Source: Silene conica | Taxonomy: Eukaryota > Streptophyta > Magnoliopsida > Caryophyllales > Caryophyllaceae | DNA length: 64,000 nucleotides | NCBI GenBank assembly: GCA_029255685.2 | Contig: CM055319.2 | Location: 37,272,530 to 37,336,529, forward strand | Direction: 5' to 3' | In this document: one piece after another, positions 1 to 11,886 of the stretch | Layout: each line of letters begins with the position of its first letter | Numbering within the stretch: the first letter of the stretch is position 1 | The notes under the pieces: generated by a model | What the model saw: the letters and a program-made list of their open reading frames with translations, nothing else | What the model was told of the DNA's origin: nothing | Databases searched by the model: none | Program-made: the position numbers and the translations under genes

Positions 1-2376
1 AAAGCAATGTGGATCACCCAAGGAGATAATAATACAGCCTACTTCCATGGAAGCCTGAAGCAGAAGAGGGTAAGGAATGCTGTTTATCAAATTGAGGATG
101 CCCATAGTAATATTTACACTGATAAAAAAGGCATCCAGGATTGTTTCCTAAACTACTATCAAGAGCTGTTGGGGCAGAATACTCCTACCATGAAAGTTAA
201 GAAGGTTATTATGCAATATGGTGATCACTGTAGCTTTGAACATGGCCAGATCCTTCTACAACCAGTCACCAAGGATGAAATAAAAGACATAATGTTTGAT
301 ATTCCAAATGACAAGGCCCCAGGCCCAGATGGGTATTCAAGCAAATTTTTCAAAGATGCTTGGGATGTGGTAGGGAATGATGTATGTGAGGCTATCCAGG
401 ATTTTTTCCAGACTGGTGAGCTGCTGAAACAACTGAATGCCACTGCTGTTACCCTGATACTTAAAGTTGATAGACCAGCAAAGGTTATGCAATTCAGGCC
501 TATAGCCTGTTGCAATGTAATCTACAAGGTCATTTCTAAACTGTTGAGCAAATACTGGGACAGGTGCTCCTTGATATTGTATCACCAGTCCAAGGAGGCT
601 TCATCAAAGGTAGGAGCATTACTGAAAATATTTTGATCTGTCAAGACCTGGTTAGATTGTATAACAGGAAAGCTTGCTCACCTAGATGTATCTTTAAGCT
701 GGACATACAGAAAGCATACGATACAGTAGAATGGGATTTCTTAAAACAAATGATGCATCATCTCAAGTTCCCTGCCCATTTCCAGCTCCTCATAACGCAA
801 TGTGTGACAACTGCCACCTATACTCTCAATCTAAATGGGGATGGCTTTGGGTTCTTCCCAGGGAAAAGAGGTCTCAGGCAAGGGGACCCCTTATTACCAC
901 TGCTCTTCACTATATGTATGGAGTATCTGCATAGACTGCTACAACATACTACTACCACAATGGACTTCAGGTTTCACCCTCTTTGTAAGCCTATGAAACT
1001 ATCTTGTCTCATGTTTGCTGATGATCTTTTGCTTTTTAGCAAAGGGGATATTAAATCAATGATGGTGTTATTAAGAACCTTTGCTACTTTCTCGAAAACC
1101 TCTGGCCTTCAAATGAGCAAAGGCAAATCTAGTGTGTACTTCAATGGAGTACAACAACAAATTAAGGAGGACATTCTGCAAGTATCAGGATGTAAAGAGG
1201 GACAGCTACCTTTTCACTATCTTGGGGTCCCTATCACACCTTCCAAGTTGACCATTAGGGATTGTCAGCCCCTAATTGAGAAAATTGTGGAAAGGATTAG
1301 AAGACTGGGTGCAAGAAAGCTTTCATACGCAGGTAGATTGGTGCTGGTAAGGGCTGTTCTGGCCACCCTACATAATTACTGGGCCTCTATATTCATACTC
1401 CCAAAGGCAGTCATAAAACAAGTGGACTCCATTTGTAGAAATTTTCTGTGGGCAGGTATAGCAGCTTACACAAGAGTGCCACTAGTGGCATGGGCAAAGC
1501 TATGCAGCCCTTATCGAGAATGAGGTTTAAACCTGAAGCAATCTGCAGCTTGGAACTGTGCAACCATAGGGAAGTTAGCGTGGTGGATTGAGGCCAATGC
1601 AAACAAGTTATGGGTGAAATGGATACATCATATATATTTAAAAGGGAAGAGTTGGGAAGAGTACCAACCTCCAGCTGACACGAACTGGTGCTGGAGGAAG
1701 TTATGCAAAATGAGGGAGCAAAGAAGGCAGGCCTATATTGAGGAAGCTTGGACTATCCAGGGGCCTAACAGTTACTCAGTGGCAAGGGGATACAATTGGT
1801 TTAGAGAAGAGCATCAGATGGTTACTTGGCACAAACTCGTATGGACAAGATGGGGCATACCTAAGCATAATTTTGTAGCCTGGATGCAGCAGCATCAGGC
1901 TATGAACACCAGAGTCAAATTGAGACAGCTGCAACTGACTGATAATGATCAATGTTGTATTTGTGAGGAGACTGCAGAAACAATGGAACATCTATTCTGT
2001 AACTGCAGGTATAGTAGGCTGATTCTGAAAGGCATAGCAAATTGGGGCAAATTTAAAGTTCATACTACTCTGGATAATCAGTGGAGAATGCGCATAAAGG
2101 GGACTAAACTACAACGAGCAATTAGGAATGGCATGATCAATGCAGTTATCTACCATGTCTGGAAACAAAGGAACACAAGTAGAATGGAAAGAGTAGTGGT
2201 TAAACCAGAAATAGTCATAGAGCAGATTAAGATTGAGATCAAAAACATGATGTATGATAGAATAGAATCAACTCTGAGTGCTAAGGACAAAGCTTATCTC
2301 TTAAGCCTTGCCTAATCGCTCTTGTATATGCCTTTTGTTTTTTATAATATACTTACCTTACACCAAAAAAAAAAAA
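1..2376 (+). mobile_element. L1-type LINE, 5' part outside the window
   Basis: Non-LTR retrotransposon in sense orientation. The window opens inside its ORF2. The element closes with a short 3' UTR (about 2316-2362) and an A-rich tail at about 2363-2376 that runs into an (AAT)n tract. The DNA right of the tail (from about 2377) matches positions from about 35115 onward in the LTR of Gypsy element B, so the LINE landed within B's 3' LTR, in or beside its (AAT)n stretch. The rest of that LTR should lie left of the window. The target-site duplication cannot be seen because the 5' end is missing. Confidence 0.9.
7..2315 (+). pseudogene. LINE ORF2 (reverse transcriptase + zf-RVT), broken
   Basis: Partial ORF2 polyprotein whose role is target-primed reverse transcription. 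The RT fingers and palm are visible: KLDIQKAYDTVEW (motif A, about 699-737), GLRQGDPLLPLLF (motif B, about 871-909) and MFADDLLLF (catalytic FADD, about 1011-1037). The C-terminal zf-RVT region follows (about 1780-2030), with TRWGIPKH and a CCIC...H...C pattern. The reading frame shifts near 550-565, and an in-frame TGA lies at 1521-1523, after which the same frame continues to 2315. The endonuclease domain expected upstream is off the window. RT and zf-RVT identity is clear; the copy is inactive as it stands. Confidence 0.92.
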
Positions 2377-3641
2377 ATAATAATAATAATATTATCATAT
2401 ACCCTAAACCACTTCCAACCCGCGACCTATCCCATGCTACCACAGCCGCGTGACCGACCTGAACTCCACCGCCAACCACCACCACAACCCCTACCACGTC
2501 TGCTCCACCACCAACCCCGACGAGACCGGCCGACTCTTTCAGGCGAAGTGAACCAGGGGCTCAAACAGCCCTGGTTCCTCACCCACACTCCTAGACTCAC
2601 CTGCCACAAACCCGCTGCAACCACCGTTAGAACGGCCAGACACCCGCGGCCACCACTGACGACACTCCCCCCTGACACAAGCCTCACCAACTACGGTGGT
2701 ACCACCGCACCGACCTCCCCCTAGTCGTCGGTGGTACCACCCCCACAACCCCCGACAACCCATGCGAAAAGAAACAACATAACCCACGCAAACCACCCTG
2801 ACAACCACCACGACACACCCCTGGCCACCACGAGAACCACCACCCAACTCCCTGACTCCTAATTGACATAAAAACCAACAACAACCCATAATACTAACGT
2901 AACAGAAAACTAAACGAATTACCCATAAAACATACACTTCGTAACCAATACCGACATAGCCTTTTAAGACGCTTGTACGACGGTGATGGGTGGTCAGAGG
3001 CGACATACTATGGTTCATATCTGACCACCACAAGTCACATATTGATGTTATGCAATTACCAGAACCGTTCATAAAATAAAAGCAATGGTAAAAGAAACAC
3101 AAAAATGAGCGCAGACAAGCAAGCAAAACACAGTGGTGAACATACCGGACTCACGACCAAAACGAACCACAGTAGGCTAGACAACAACCACCATGAATGG
3201 CTCCTCTTCCTTCTCTGATGTGGCGGCTAGGGTTTGATGTAAAGAGATTTGTGATAGGGTAGGGTTTAGTGTGAGTTTGAGGTGTCTATAAATGACGGCA
3301 GGAAGAGGAGTTGCAGCGTGTGTTCTTATTCTAAGTATGGGTTCTTTTGTTTCTCACGCAAAACGAGGCCTATATTCGTATCACCAATGGTGACAAGTTC
3401 AAGCCCGACTAAGAACATAATTATTATTATCACCCATGATGGCTAGAACTCCACTTCGATTCCCACAAACCCCATATACAACCAATTAGTTACGAATAAA
3501 AATATATCGTCGACCGATAAAATTATATAAAGGTTAATAATAATATGGGTTATTACAATCTTCCCCCCTTAAAATGAACTTCGTCCCGAAGTTTACATAC
3601 TCAAACTCGACTTAAAAGTTGTTAAAACATAGAGTATTACA
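2377..3641 (-). repeat. 3' LTR of Gypsy B, truncated by the LINE
   Basis: Matches the 5' LTR copy at about 35115-35195 plus 52084-53266. It includes a C-rich block (G/T-rich when read in transcription direction) with two GGTGGTACCACC palindromes at 2695-2706 and 2730-2741. The LTR boundary is put at 3641 (reverse strand TGTAATACT...) because homology with the other copy stops exactly there, 84 bp beyond the position (3557) that aligns with the LTR start of sister element A. A purine tract (GTGGGGTAGAA on the minus strand, 3652-3642) lies just outside and fits a polypurine tract. The long GC-rich open frames on either strand here look spurious. Confidence 0.8.
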
Positions 3642-3685
3642 TTCTACCCCACTAAAAAAAACGAGTTACGTCGTCGTAACTTACC

Positions 3686-4070
3686 TCAAACAAACAGTTG
3701 CGGACAACGCTCCTTCATGGACGCCTCGGACTCCGAAGTAGCTTCCTCCATGTCGTGATTGGTCCACAAGACCTTAACTAACAGTGTCTCTCCATTCCGA
3801 GTCTTTCGAATCTTCCTATCCAGAATCTCCTTTGGGATCTCAACATAGGCAAGTTGCTCATCTACCTCAATCACCTCATGGCTCAACACATGTGAGGGAT
3901 CACTCACATACTTCCTTAGTTGGGATACATGGAACACATTATGGACCTTGGATAAGGCTGGAGGTAAAGCTAACCTATACGCCACCTCCCCAACCCTGTC
4001 CAAGACCTCAAATGGTCCAATAAACTTCTGACGTAGTTTGCCACGCTTTCCGAACCTCATTACACCCTTC
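3686..4070 (-). pseudogene. Gypsy B pol: integrase C-terminus and chromodomain
   Basis: C-terminal piece of B's polyprotein on the minus strand. It shows the integrase end ([20 protein letters not shown], then [14 protein letters not shown]) followed by a chromodomain-like tail (PKEILDRK...[14 protein letters not shown]...). In chromoviruses this domain is thought to steer integration towards modified chromatin, and it places B in the Del/Tekay-like branch. The piece ends at 4070, where Copia C1 is inserted (CCTTC at 4066-4070 repeated at 19127-19131). The other side of the integrase resumes at 19127. The open frame continuing above 4070 on the minus strand is only C1 LTR sequence. Confidence 0.9.
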
Positions 4071-4264
4071 TGTTGGGGCTGGTGTCCTTGACAGTTAGTA
4101 CAGTGACTTACTAAATCTCTTAAAGGATCACAAGGGCATACTTCAGTATTATTATCAGTTGATCCACGTATATCAATAACGGTTGGCTTGCTAGATAAGT
4201 TTGACGTTATTGTCATACGGATGGCGGTGATCAACTGGTCCCTATACGTCAGACCTATAGGACA
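4071..4264 (+). repeat. C1 5' LTR, first part
   Basis: Starts TGTTGGGGC, matching 18135 onward in the 3' LTR. It is interrupted at 4264 by element D and resumes at 10623. It holds the two-tier stem-loop at 4156-4237 described in the findings. Confidence 0.93.
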
Positions 4265-4364
4265 TGTAATACCCCGTATTTTTATATTGCGTAAAAATAA
4301 ATATTAATATAATTATTTTGACTAGGGATAATTTTATATTTAATATGTGGGATATTTATATACC

Positions 4365-4434
<70 letters not shown>

Positions 4435-5885
4435 GACTTTTTTTTTATAATCATCGTGAAATAATGTTATTTATATATAGATAACGTATTTAATACTGGA
4501 TTTCATATACATGTACACGATATTTAATATTACAATTATTTTGGATGCATTTACGTTACGTGGGAAAACGTTATATACATTAGTGTGGCGGTTGGAGCAT
4601 AAGTATTTACAGTAATTAACGATTAAATGAATCTCGTTATACGCGTGTATTAGTTACGATAATACATGTTCTAGTAATGAATACCTGACCTTTTGGTGCA
4701 CCACATACATACGTAATATTTGACTACTTAAATGCACCCATACATTAGCGGTTGTACTTAATACACATTCATGCACCACAAACGTTAAATCCAATGCCTT
4801 TCACGTAATATTTGCCATCTAATGTTCATTTTCCTTATAGCCTTCACCTACCGTGTCTCCTCACTTCTTATCCTTCACCTACTATCATCTTACACACAAA
4901 ATTTCGGATTGATTAAGTGACCAATTAGAGAAAGAAAGCTAGGCTTGAGACGAAAATTTATTCAAGGTGTCATGAGTACGTGGAGAAATGACTCTAACTG
5001 GATATTAGTTGCGTAACTGGATTGCTTGCTTTACAAGGTAGGATAAATTTGTCTGTCATCTTGTTTATTTATTCCGTCTGGGTGCTATTGGATGAATTAT
5101 AATGTGAGTTTTGTATATTGAGATATTTTATTCCTCTGTCTGGCATATGCATTATTATTCATTTGTATACAAGTTGAGTTTGAGATAATGATCGCATTCA
5201 TTGGCATAGCATATGCATTGTTATTGGTTGATTACGAATTGAGTTGTGAAGTAGCATGGCTGCATTCATTGGCATGGCATATGCATCAGTATACAGGTTT
5301 AACCTGGGCAGACATCATGGTAAGAGCCTTCGAATGATGTATAAATAACTTACCGGCAGACACTGTTTTATACCTTCGGGGTGGTGTAGTTCAGCTATTA
5401 AGCTGGTTACTCGATGACGATCGAGGCAGACCCGGCCAGGAGGAGGCGGGTGGAAGTTGGGGATAAGATCAGTATAAAGGCCATGGCATTGCATTTTCAT
5501 TTGCATACTCATTCATTGCATATTCATTGGTTTGATTATTATCCTACTCAACCGCGAGGTTGACTGTGTATTCGTTTAACACCTGTGATGATCCGTAATG
5601 GGGAGCAGATTTGACAGGGAAAGAATTTATCTAGGAGCATGGGATGGCGTGAGCACTTGGATGGACCAACTTAGAATTAGACCACATACTTAGAAGTTAT
5701 CAGTTGTACTTTCTTTTGTTGTATTGTAATTGTAATATCAAAAGTTTTAATTTAATCAGTTTTATATAAAGTACTTTGGTTTGTTTTACTTTGTTATTCA
5801 CTACCTCGGTCATTCCGAGATGGTAACAGCTCTATTTATTTGAGAATGTCTTGCTAAAGGCTCTTAAATAAATGGGGGTGTTACA
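4265..5885 (+). repeat. D 5' LTR
   Basis: Begins TGTAATACCCCG and ends GGGGGTGTTACA. It contains a long (TTA)n microsatellite (about 4366-4433), three spaced copies of a GCATATGCAT-centred repeat (about 5144-5286), a hairpin CAACCGCGAGGTTG (5549-5562), a TATA box TATATAAAG (5763-5771), a hairpin CTCGGTCATTCCGAG (5805-5819) and an AATAAA signal shortly before the end. TATA, hairpin and end are arranged as in element A's LTR, although most of the LTR sequence is unrelated. Confidence 0.9.
5763..5771 (+). promoter_or_regulatory. TATA box of D 5' LTR
   Basis: TATATAAAG lies about 115 bp before the LTR end. The matching site in the 3' LTR is 10500-10508, and element A has TATAAAG at 22649-22655 and 30153-30159. 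Transcription would be expected to start about 30 bp downstream, close to the CTCGG...CCGAG hairpin. The start site is inferred, not seen. Confidence 0.5.
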
Positions 5886-8800
5886 AAGAGCGAACGATCC
5901 TCAGGCCTAACCAATGAATAAATGAATATAGGAAGAGTCAAATAAAATGAACCCCGAGATGGAAACTGATAGGAGCCCCAAAAAGGGAATGGGATGAGTT
6001 AGGGGCCCCCTCACACCAAACCATGGGCCCTTTCAGTTCTGACTCGGGAACCCAATGAGAGCAATTGAAGAATGGGGTAGTCTATATAGGGACCTAATAT
6101 TATCGTACTAACTTTATGCAGGGAGGAAACAAGGTAAGTAAAATTTGGATGTATTTATCTCGATCGGTAGTTAAAGTGATATGATCATCTGATTGGTGTT
6201 ATGAGATAATGATATACTCTGAAAATGTTCGTACAAATATCTGGTTATGAAATCACTATACCATAGTTATATTATGATCTTGGTGATTAACTCTTATGGA
6301 TGAGTAATTCTTTTAATTTTGTGATTTTATGATATAATATCATGACTAATGAAGTGCGGTACGTGCACCCCGAAGTCATGCTAGTATATTTTAATTACCT
6401 TGATGAAAAGCTTTATCGACTGACATGTTTTTCTTCCAACCATAGCTGTGAGTTGGAATATGAGGAATTAGTTATGAGGGATGTTATAGGATAGACGCTT
6501 AGATATGTATGGGGTGTGGGATTTAAGGTGGATAGGTTTATATGATGTCGTACAAGGGTTTGCAATTTAGTGAAAGGATGACGTAGAGCTGAAACTTGTT
6601 TTGCCTAATGTTTACAACTGATTGATCCAATTGTCATTTATTTTTTTTGCTCACCATCTATGGACGAACATTTTGTGCATTATAGTCTCATAAGTTAGCT
6701 TTCATATGTCGTTGGTTACATGCCTAAACGGTTTACTTATTTGAAATAATAAATGTTTTACTGGTTATTGGTCAAATGTTCCTGCTCAATCACATTTTGA
6801 TCCATGTTTGATAAAATTTATCATTTAGAACGTATGTATTACTTATGCATGATTTCGGTTCTATTGTTCAAAAGAGTAGCATAGATTTCCAAAATGATAA
6901 GAAACGTTATGTCTTGATGTGTCAATTATATAAAGGTAATTTTTGCAAATTACACTAAGTTCTGTTAGATTGTTGTAAAAAAAAAAAAAAAAAAAAGACG
7001 AGTTTTATGCCAAGTGAAGTATATAGTTTTATTGTATCTCGAGTTCTGTTAATGTGACCTTATAATGTCCTTACATGTTGATGATATGTGATGTTAATAG
7101 TACGTTATTAATGTGTCTTGATGAACAGTAAACTTAGAATTTTAATGGGCAAATGGGTTAGCAAGAGTAGGCGCCATATAGCAATCTAGTTGTTTGCAGT
7201 TAGTTGTGAGTATGTGAAAAGGTGAACCTTCGTTTATTACTTCTTAATAATTCATATATTGATTGGATGATTATGTTTAATTCCTTGTCGTATAATCTCT
7301 ATAACTTCTTCTTAACCGATTAGATTAAGTTGTGTAACACATGATGCCAACTTTTGTCTCAAGGTGAATTACATGTTTTGTTGATGATAGTTATGTTTAA
7401 ATGTGGATCACAAGAATAATGCAATGAAATTTATATTGACATCTCCGAAATTTTACCCTTATTTGCAGTAGTTGCCGCAAGCTTGATCTACTTAATGCTT
7501 GATCATGAAAATTGTATGAGTACTAACTTTGTGGATTAGCTTCTGTTACACTGATGCCACGCCTATTGAGTCTACAGATTACAGGGAATAAATGTATTAG
7601 TCGATATTGATCAGAGTGTTACTGTGTCGTAATGTTTTATCTACGAGTTATTTGTATGTATGATTTCATTCGTGTTTACGCCTTGCCAAAAATTCCAATT
7701 CCGTTTTTAGTAGATTTTAAAATGTTTTCAAACAACAAGTCATGTTATAACTAATATGACAATATTTATGATGGCCCAACTTCTGTGAAATTTCTACATA
7801 CCCTTTGTGTTATAAAATTTTCATAAATTGTATAATCGGCTTATGAATTCTAATTTGTTTCCACAGTTTTATAAATTTGTTCTTTTTTTTCTAAAGAGTG
7901 TAAGACTTCATCATAACTGAAATGGTTAATTAATTGTGATTTTTGCAGTTTACATACATACGTTGTCATTTTTATGTTAAATGATATCATGTGAATAAAT
8001 GGAGGCATTAGAATCTATTGTGAGCTTTATTTACCACATGTGTTACCAGAAATTTTGTTCCTAAGCAAGATGTAACATAAGTGCGAGTCAGATCGAGCAT
8101 GTCGGATATCTTCTCTTGAAACTTAGAAATAGTCAACTGTATCTGACTAAATATACTTCATGCAATATATCGTGGCTTGGTGTTTTACTTATATTGATTA
8201 ATTGATGCCTAATGCTATTTTCTGAACCTAAGGCGCATAAATATGAATTCTAATTTTCTAATGTGATCATCAATACGAAGTATTTTAAATTATCAACTAT
8301 GTCCTAACAGGGTGCTTATTGGCTATTCTGATCTAAAGTGTGTTAATTCAGTGTTAAAAATTGTCAAGTAGTATCATGACTTTCATTCTGGTTTTAACTA
8401 CGTGTTGTAGGATTGTCAAGTGTGTATTTTGTCTTAATAATCGAGTACTAGTTGCTAGTAGAGTGTAAGCCGACTTGTCAGATAATCGTGATTGTTTTAC
8501 TTTCCGTAAAATTTCTTTTGGATGATATGTGATATTTATAATGGGGTTACGAGGACGTAACCATGTTTAAGGAGGATAGGATTGTAACAATATGATATGT
8601 GGTTAAAATGTCGTGATTGGTTTACTAAAGTTGACTATACTTTAAGTAATGAACGGTTTGGGCAGATGTTTTGCTTTTGTTCGCATTGTGTTATCGTTGT
8701 CGGATTCGTTGACCTTTGACTTATGGGTGAGTAGCTTCGAGTAATATTTTATGAAGTATCCTTATTGGTTCTGTTATGTTTGGTGTATAAGGTGGCTCTC

Positions 8801-9010
8801 TAAGTGTTATGTATTTCTGTTGCATGCTAACTTTGGGGACAAAGTTTCTTAGGGGGGATAGAATGTAATAGTTCGTTTAAATGCTTACCTCTTGGAATCA
8901 GTGTCTGGTTGGAATGAGAGTGAGTTACCCTGTGCAAAGTATAGTTGGGTGTATGGTTCCCATAGGTGTGGGTGAACTTCGGGACGAAGTTCATTTTAAG
9001 GGAGAAAGAC
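5886..9010 (+). other. D internal region, non-coding
   Basis: About 3.1 kb, AT-rich, without an open frame resembling gag, protease, RT or integrase on either strand and without a recognisable captured gene. Only the two ends resemble Tekay-type elements; the middle is unrelated to anything else in the window. A poly(A) run of about 20 lies near 6977-6996. The purine-rich stretch before 9011 acts as the presumed polypurine tract. Confidence 0.75.
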
Positions 9011-9110
9011 TGTAATACCCCGTATTTTTATATTGCGTAATAATAAATATTAATATAATTATTTTGACTAAGGATAATTTTATATTTAATATGTGGGATA
9101 TTTATATACC

Positions 9111-9171
<61 letters not shown>

Positions 9172-10622
9172 GACTTTTTTTTTATAATCATCGTGAAATA
9201 ATGTTATTTGTATATAGATAATGTATTTAATACTGGATTTCATATACATGTACACGATATTTAATATTACAATTATTTTGGATGCATTTACGTTACGTGG
9301 GAAAACGTTATATACATTAGTGTGGCGGTTGGAGCATAAGTATTTACAGTAATTAACGATTAAATGAATCTCGTTATACGCGTGTATTAGTTACGATAAT
9401 ACATGTTCTAGTAATGAATACCCGACCTTTTGGTGCACCACATACATACGTAATATTTGACTACTTAAATGCACCCATACATTAGCGGTTGTACTTAATA
9501 CACATTCATGCACCACAAACGTTAAATCCAATGCCTTTCACGTAATATTTGCCATCTAATGTTCATTTTCCTTATAGCCTTCACCTACCGTGTCTCCTCA
9601 CTTCTTATCCTTCACCTACTATCATCTTACACACAAAATTTCGGATTGATTAAGTGAGCAATTAGAGAAAGAAAGCTAGGCTTGAGACGAAAATTTATTC
9701 AAGGTGTCATGAGTACGTGGAGAAATGACTCTAACTGGATATTAGTTGCGTAACTGGATTGCTTGCTTTACAAGGTAGGATAAATTTGTCTGTCATCTTG
9801 TTTATTTATTCCGTGTGGGTGCTATTGGATGAATTATAATGTGAGTTTTGTATATTGAGATATTTTATTCCTCTGTCTGGCATATGGATTATTATTCATT
9901 TGTATACAAGTTGAGTTTGAGATAATGATCGCATTCATTGGCATAGCATATGCATTGTTATTGGTTGATTACGAATTGAGTTGTCAAGTAGCATGGCTGC
10001 ATTCATTGGTATGGCATATGCATCAGTATACAGGTTTAACCTGGGCAGACATCATGGTAAGAGCCTTCGGGTGATGTATAAATAACTTACCGGCAGACAC
10101 CGTTTTATACCTTCGGGGTGGTGTAGTTCAGCTATTAAGCTGGTTACTCAATGACGATCGAGGCAGACCCGGCCAGGAGGAGGCGGGTGGAAGTTGGGGA
10201 TAAGATCAGTATAAAGGCCATGGCATTGCATTTTCATTTGCATACTCATTCATTGCATATTCATTGGTTTGATTATTATCCTACTCAACCGCGAGTTTGA
10301 CTGTGTATTCGTTTAACACCTGTGATGATCCGTAATGGGGAGCAGATTTGACAGGGAAGGAATTTATCTAGGAGCATGGGATGGCGTGAGCACTTGGATG
10401 GACCAACTTAGAATTAGACCACATACTTATAAGTTATCAGTTGTACTTTCTTTTGTTGTATTGTAATTGTAATATCAAAAGTTTTAATTTAATCAGTTTT
10501 ATATAAAGTACTTTGGTTTGTTTTACTTTGTTATTCACTACCTCGGTCATTCCGAGATGGTAACAGCTCTATTTATTTGAGAATGTCTTGCTAAAGGCTC
10601 TTAAATAAATGGGGGTGTTACA
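9011..10622 (+). repeat. D 3' LTR
   Basis: Near-identical to 4265-5885, with a shorter (ATT)n microsatellite (about 9112-9170). The TATA box at 10500-10508 and the hairpin at 10542-10556 are kept. It ends GGTGTTACA, and C1's LTR resumes at 10623. Confidence 0.92.
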
Positions 10623-11425
10623 TGACACGTTTGAGAGATGTGAAGGTATGAAAATACAATCACATTTATGCCGGATACGACTAAACAGTTAGTCAGAGGT
10701 ATTGACTATTAAATTAGTCAATAAGATGTTGAGATTATTGTTTAATATGGATTAAATAATTTTAGCTATTACGGATTACATGTTTAATTCGTAAAATTAA
10801 ATATAAACGGTTATATTTAATTAAATATTGTATTCGCGTACTAATATAAACAGTTATATTAATTTGGGTAATTATACAATATCGTAATTTTATCAGACCA
10901 TTATTAATGTATCGATTGCATTAATATCTGATAACATGTGTGCGATTTATAATTAAAATCTCGCAAATAATATTTAGCAAAACGGGTCGAATCACACAAG
11001 GGAATAAGGTAAGAGTGGAAAAAGCCCACCCTTACCCTAAAACCCGTTCGGCCGACCGAGAGGTTACAAAAGGAGAGTTATTCTCCTTTTGTCAACTACT
11101 GTAAAATCATAATTCTGATAATTAGGGTTTTGAGAGCATTCTTCTCCCAAAACTCAGATCTCACATCAAAACTCACAAAAGCTCTCCCCATATTGTAAGG
11201 CAATTGAAGAGTATTTCTAGCACACGCGACATCAGCTCAACCCAAGTCTTGGGTGCAAGTTATAGGAGAGAATTTACTTTAATTCCTGTTTTAGGCCAAT
11301 TCAAGCAAGGACCCAAGGTTGTTATTTCTTTTCATGTTTTTAATTATCTTATGACCAAAAATCACAACTGTAAATTTCGTTATAATCCTTCATGTTTAGG
11401 GCGAATACATGCTATATTCCCCACA
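10623..11425 (+). repeat. C1 5' LTR, second part
   Basis: Continuation of the C1 LTR after element D, matching about 18325-19126. It ends ATATTCCCCACA, followed by the primer site. The first bases TGACA are the duplicated target of D. Confidence 0.92.
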
Positions 11426-11427
11426 AT

Positions 11428-11439
11428 TGGTATCAGAGC
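11428..11439 (+). other. C1 primer-binding site
   Basis: TGGTATCAGAGC, complementary to the 3' end of initiator tRNA-Met, lies three bases after the LTR end. The same site is seen in C2 (36196-36207), E (39852-39863), A (22766-22777) and F (60401-60412, minus strand), and with one difference in B (34126-34137, minus strand). Confidence 0.93.
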
Positions 11440-11519
11440 AAAGGCCACGAAATTTTTACTTTTGTGTTTTTCATAAGTTTTAATTAAAAATTTTGAAAAT
11501 CGTTTTCTGTCGCCGTGTG

Positions 11520-11886
11520 GGTCGATCGACCTCTTGTTGCGGTCGGTCGACCGACTGCTGTGTATTTTTCTGTTTCGGCAGTTTTCTTTTTGTGAATAAT
11601 CGATCTTGTTTTCGATTCCTGTTTGCATATTGTTAATTAATCGATATTTTTAGCAATATGTGAACATTGTTGTTGTTTAATTTTGATTTACACGTTTTAA
11701 ATCAAAGATAAAAAGGTAAAAACTTGTTTTGGTTTTAAAGTGCAGCGTTTTGCGTCTTCTGAAACTCGTTTTTCCAGTTTGGAGGTCGGTCGACCTGGTT
11801 AATAGGTCGGTCGACCTGGTGCTGTTAGAGGAAGTCTGTTATTGACTGGCAGATGGTCGGTCGACCTTGTGTGAGGTCGGTCGACC
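11520..11886 (+). repeat. Paired GGTCGGTCGACC boxes in the C1 leader
   Basis: Three pairs of the 12-bp box, one member with a single change: 11520/11541, 11784/11805 and 11855/11875 (start positions). Spacing within pairs is 21, 21 and 20 bp. The last eight bases, GGTCGACC, are self-complementary. C2 carries four pairs at the same pitch (36288-36720). They lie between the primer site and gag, where retroviral leaders keep dimerisation and packaging signals; that role is only a guess here. Confidence 0.85.

Larger units (their letters stand above)
4265..10622 (+). mobile_element. Non-autonomous LTR element D (LARD-like), nested in C1
   Basis: LTR element of 6358 bp with LTRs of about 1.6 kb (4265-5885 and 9011-10622) and about 3.1 kb of internal DNA with no recognisable coding sequence. 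The flanks are GGACA and TGACA, a 5-bp target duplication with one difference. The ends of the internal region match those of Tekay-type element A: the leader just after the LTR (compare 5888-5990 with 22773-22880) and the GAACTTCGGGACGAAGTTC hairpin plus purine tract before the 3' LTR (8974-9010). This suggests mobilisation by a Tekay-type helper. LTRs differ at about 18 sites (about 1.1% by eye), younger than its host C1. Confidence 0.88.

Noticed and set aside
2539-3126. Open frame of 195 residues on the minus strand, rich in Gly, Val and Trp
   Set aside because: It lies wholly inside B's LTR in a G/T-rich block. Similar frames appear at 52350-52727 and in A's LTRs. The composition explains the openness and no domain is visible.
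3686-4234. Minus-strand frame apparently fusing a short N-terminal segment to a chromodomain
   Set aside because: Everything above 4070 is C1 LTR sequence read backwards; the fusion is created by the insertion point.
5886-9010. Captured host gene in the interior of D
   Set aside because: All frames on both strands are short and no exon-like series or domain could be recognised.
9028-9255. Isoleucine-rich minus-strand frame, and the tyrosine-rich frame at 29118-29303
   Set aside because: Both are translations of (ATT)n microsatellites inside LTRs.
11428-11439. Possible tRNA gene at the tRNA-Met-like sequences
   Set aside because: Only the 12-nt primer complement is present, without a cloverleaf; each instance lies directly after an LTR.
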